From contig NZ_CP073714.1 of assembly GCF_023101145.1 (NCBI RefSeq), positions 5,952,001 through 6,016,000 of the forward strand: 64,000 nt of DNA, written 5' to 3'. The position numbers and the translations under genes are program-made. Below the pieces are notes generated by a model. That model was given only the letters and a program-made list of their open reading frames with translations. It did not search any database and was not told the DNA's origin. Position 1 is the first letter of the stretch. Each line of letters begins with the position of its first letter. Shown here piece after piece: positions 61,332 to 64,000 of the stretch. Origin of the DNA: Paenibacillus pabuli. GTDB lineage: Bacteria; Bacillota; Bacilli; Paenibacillales; Paenibacillaceae.

Positions 61332-63118
61332 TCCATCACTTTCCTGAACATCTCCGTCGCTTGATGACGGCTGCTTGGAGCAACATTTTGGACAAGGACT
61401 GCTACAGCATATTGGGGTTGTTCCGCAGGACCATATCCGATGAACCATTGATGGTTGCGTTTCTCTCCGTGCTGCTGTACCTGTGCTGTACCTGACTTCC
61501 CTGCCAACTGCCACCGCGCATGTTGCAGGGATTTTCCCGTTCCGTCACGGACCACTTTCTTCATCCAGGACAACAACTGATGCGCTGTAGCTGGTGAGAT
61601 TCGTCCCGCTGACGAAGGTGAATCATGCAGCGGCATATTCAACATCGTATCACCGTCGGCATACCTGATACGCTGAACGAGTCGTGGAGCACTCACCTTC
61701 CCCTCATGCAAGAGAGTAACGATCAGATTGGCCGCTTGCAATGGAGTCACCAGAACGTCTCGCTGACCGATAGCCGTCTGTATCTTGGCCCCTTCATCGT
61801 GTGGAGAAATGAATGGCAATCTTACTCTTCCTGCGTCCTCATGATCAAAATGTTGCAGAATCGGTATTCCTGCGACCTGCTCTCCCTCCCAGCCAATCGG
61901 ACGTGCTAATCCCAAAGCATCTGCCGTACGTTCCAGCTGCTTCATACTAAGACGACGAGCAGTTTCTGCGAATACAATATTGCAGGACTCGGCAAACCCT
62001 TGCTCCAGATTCAATGTCCCATGCCCATGCTCCTTCCAGCAGGACAGGCCATATTTCCCCCACTCGCCACCACAATGGAACGTCTCCCCTTTAGATACAG
62101 CCTCATATTCCAGCGCGGCCGCTGCTGTAACGATTTTGAATATGGAACCTGGAACTGCTCCCTGCACGGCACGATTCGCCCAGGCCGTTTGCTTAGGGTC
62201 TACATGCTGGGGATCATAGAACGGCGCGGAAACCATCACACGTACGTCTGCACTGGCCGCATCCAGGACAACGATTGCTCCTTCCTTCATTCCAGACTTC
62301 TTCACCATCTTCTCTATCCCTTGCTGTAAATCGATATTGATTGTCGTCTCCGCCTGCAATGGATAGTGTGTATTGGAAGGTGCAATGACGCGCGGCTGAA
62401 TTTCTGGAATAACCTCACCTGAACCTGTGACCATACGTGTTAGGAGGGTAGGTCCAATGCCCATCAACAAAGGTTCCAATGTTCTTTCCAGACCGGCTGC
62501 TCCAGTTTTCATGGCAAAAGGCTGCTTCACCTCATTTTTGTGAGCCAATTGTGCATTCATAAATCCAGGCTGTTCAGCAATATAACCCAGCCATTGCATG
62601 CCCGTAACGGCTTGTTCATACCGTGTCATAAGGGGATATACACTTGCTCCCTCTGCCTTCAATTTACGAAGGCGAACAATCTGAGAATCTGTCAACGTGA
62701 TTGGATGGTTGGCACCTGCTGTCCAGAAATGTGGTGCGTTTCCTTGATTCCATTCCTTTTGTAACGATTTCACATCGGTATGCAAGAGGGCTGCCAATTC
62801 CTTAACTTCCGAATTCGCCATCGTGGATGGATATGAATGACTTGATTGATCCAGATGCGGGAAAAGGACCAACCCCCACTCCAGCTTGCCTGTCAAGGGC
62901 CGCCCCTTATAATCGGCAAACTGTCCTCGTCCCGTATCCAGCACCACTCCTCGCTCTCGCTGCAACACGGACATCTCACGAACGGTACGTTGAAATCCTG
63001 GCATCGTACGATCGATTTGAATGACCTGAACCCAAGCCAAACGAATCATTAGCAAAACAAATAAACCTGTAAGAAAAATACATGCAACGTAAATCCGCCG
63101 CTTCAGTTGTACATGCAT
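61310..63118 (-). CDS. class B penicillin-binding protein (transpeptidase)
   Basis: 602 aa. One N-terminal membrane segment (about 9-27), a dimerisation-type region (about 50-240) and a transpeptidase domain with the active Ser in PGSIFKI (S325-K328), SCN at 378-380 and KSGTAQV near 527. It cross-links peptidoglycan from outside the membrane. GGAGTG precedes the ATG at 63118. It lacks an obvious PASTA domain. The specific role (division, elongation or sporulation) is not determined. Confidence 0.93.
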   Translation of the reverse strand: MHVQLKRRIYVACIFLTGLFVLLMIRLAWVQVIQIDRTMPGFQRTVREMSVLQRERGVVLDTGRGQFADYKGRPLTGKLEWGLVLFPHLDQSSHSYPSTMANSEVKELAALLHTDVKSLQKEWNQGNAPHFWTAGANHPITLTDSQIVRLRKLKAEGASVYPLMTRYEQAVTGMQWLGYIAEQPGFMNAQLAHKNEVKQPFAMKTGAAGLERTLEPLLMGIGPTLLTRMVTGSGEVIPEIQPRVIAPSNTHYPLQAETTINIDLQQGIEKMVKKSGMKEGAIVVLDAASADVRVMVSAPFYDPQHVDPKQTAWANRAVQGAVPGSIFKIVTAAAALEYEAVSKGETFHCGGEWGKYGLSCWKEHGHGTLNLEQGFAESCNIVFAETARRLSMKQLERTADALGLARPIGWEGEQVAGIPILQHFDHEDAGRVRLPFISPHDEGAKIQTAIGQRDVLVTPLQAANLIVTLLHEGKVSAPRLVQRIRYADGDTMLNMPLHDSPSSAGRISPATAHQLLSWMKKVVRDGTGKSLQHARWQLAGKSGTAQVQQHGEKRNHQWFIGYGPAEQPQYAVAVLVQNVAPSSRHQATEMFRKVMDYLAESS

Positions 63119-63182
63119 CAGGCCACTCCGTTCAGCGTTTTGGCATAGTATTCTTCATTCACAATGGGATTATTCGGTAACA

Positions 63183-63218
63183 ACAAGAAAGCCTGTCCCT
63201 TATTAGGGACAGGCTTCT
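63183..63218 (-). terminator. terminator of the chemotaxis receptor gene
   Basis: Minus-strand AAGCCTGTCCC / GGGACAGGCTT (plus-strand arms 63206-63216 and 63189-63199), loop of 6, then TCTTGTTG. The stem is strong, the T tract modest. Confidence 0.65.
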
Positions 63219-63241
63219 CTACTGAATCAAATAGACTCGAA

Positions 63242-64000
63242 TTAGACTGTAAAGCGAGACAAAGTATCTTTCAATTCTGTCGACACATTCTCCAGTTTAG
63301 CAGACAAATTCACCAGTTGGTTGCTGATATTTTGTTGTTCACTGCTTAAGGAGGCAACTTCCTGGGACGTTGCAGAAGACTGTTCAGCTACTGCGCTGAC
63401 ATTACTCATCGCTTCCGACAACGTACCTTGAGATTGATTCAATTCTCCGATGGAACCAGTAACCATGCTCAGGCTCTCAACAAACGCACCCATTTGCTGC
63501 TGTACTGAAGCAAATATGACGTTGGTATCTTTCACGGCATCCATCTGTTCTTTAAATAACGGATAAGCTGCAGACAATTGATCCACCGTCTCATTCATTT
63601 CGGTCATAATTTTGTCTGTAATGTCGCCGACCATATCAATGGACTGTCTGGATTGTTCAGCCAACTGGCGAACCTCATTCGCTACCACCATGAATCCGCG
63701 TCCAGCCGTACCGGCACGAGCGGCTTCAATAGTTGCATTCAAGGAGAGTATGTTCGTTTGTTTGGTAATATTCTGCATAACATCAAGCACCTTAAGAACG
63801 GAAGACGTACTCTCCTTCAAGGAATCTACCTTGTTTACCAACGCACCGATCATTTCTTCAGTCTTCTGTGTTTTGGTCATCAACTGATTCAGATGCTGTG
63901 TACCTGTCTGACTGGACTTCTCTACGTGACGGGCTGAATCACCCATTTGTTCGTTCGCGTTAACCACACTCTCCATCTGACGGGAGATGTTGTCGGTCAA
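63242..64000 (-). CDS. methyl-accepting chemotaxis protein, C-terminal part (5' end outside window)
   Basis: At least 252 residues, open to the window edge. The signalling hairpin tip NATIEAARAGTAGRGFMVVA and following NEVRQLAEQSRQS are diagnostic of MCP signalling domains that contact CheA and CheW. The heptad-rich helices on both sides are the adaptation region. The sensor and membrane parts lie beyond 64000. The first Met in frame is internal to the domain and is not the real start. Confidence 0.92.
   Translation of the reverse strand: MTDNISRQMESVVNANEQMGDSARHVEKSSQTGTQHLNQLMTKTQKTEEMIGALVNKVDSLKESTSSVLKVLDVMQNITKQTNILSLNATIEAARAGTAGRGFMVVANEVRQLAEQSRQSIDMVGDITDKIMTEMNETVDQLSAAYPLFKEQMDAVKDTNVIFASVQQQMGAFVESLSMVTGSIGELNQSQGTLSEAMSNVSAVAEQSSATSQEVASLSSEQQNISNQLVNLSAKLENVSTELKDTLSRFTV

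Noticed and set aside
1..64000. tRNA, rRNA, CRISPR arrays, insertion sequences, attachment sites
   Set aside because: None was recognised: no repeat-spacer pattern, no transposase or integrase frame, no cloverleaf sequence noticed.

Overview
The window looks like chromosomal DNA of a Paenibacillus-type bacterium (Bacillales). The signs are moderate GC, strong Shine-Dalgarno (SD) sites with several TTG starts, an S-layer-homology protein, an LplB/LplC-type sugar ABC system without its own ATPase, a YesN-like membrane AraC regulator, glcT-ptsG-ptsHI, mtlA-mtlR-mtlF-mtlD, a glycine riboswitch before gcvT-gcvPA-gcvPB, and a flotillin/NfeD pair behind a sigma-W-type promoter. No rRNA, tRNA, CRISPR array, transposase or prophage gene was recognised. 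Most of the window is carbohydrate uptake and catabolism.

Layout. 1-6.1 kb (minus strand): the start of rplY/ctc, then two type I pullulanases. 6.2-11.3 kb (minus): a two-gene operon for an S-layer-homology protein and a 1244-residue secreted protein. 11.4-20.4 kb (minus): a presumed pectin/rhamnogalacturonan oligosaccharide locus with a membrane AraC regulator, two permeases, two binding lipoproteins and a GH105 hydrolase. 20.5-23.3 kb (plus): a MutS2-like ATPase without the Smr domain behind an elaborate attenuator, then a small Cys-rich protein. 23.3-28.6 kb (minus): mannitol PTS operon. 28.9-34.3 kb: gcvH (minus), diverging from a riboswitch-controlled gcvT-gcvPA-gcvPB (plus). 34.4-39.9 kb (minus): glcT-ptsG-ptsH-ptsI with a GlcT-type antiterminator. 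39.9-44.3 kb (minus): flotillin/NfeD, iron alcohol dehydrogenase, PPOX flavoprotein. 44.5-49.5 kb: galK-galE-galT (minus) and a divergent AraC regulator. 49.5-54.9 kb (minus): aldo-keto reductase, Sir2, HAD, a membrane-anchored hydrolase and kdgK-eda. 55.0-64.0 kb: acyltransferase, GsiB-like KGG protein, ilvD, polysaccharide deacetylase, AI-2E-family protein, class B PBP, and the end of a chemotaxis receptor.

How the parts fit. CcpA-type cre matches (one perfect, several near-perfect) lie before the ABC operon, its regulator, mtlA and kdgK. These would tie the catabolic genes to PTS flux through HPr, which keeps its regulatory serine. The KDG kinase and aldolase would finish degradation of pectin-derived 2-keto-3-deoxygluconate, matching the GH105 locus.

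The most unusual item is the control region at 20.5-20.9 kb. It has a good promoter, a 7-codon leader peptide with a strong SD, a 12-bp inverted repeat whose 5' arm is the end of the leader ORF, an alternative pairing that would open a terminator, and a second very strong terminator. All of this precedes an Smr-less MutS2 homolog. The arrangement resembles ribosome-stalling attenuators of antibiotic-resistance genes and suggests an inducible ribosome-rescue or resistance ATPase.
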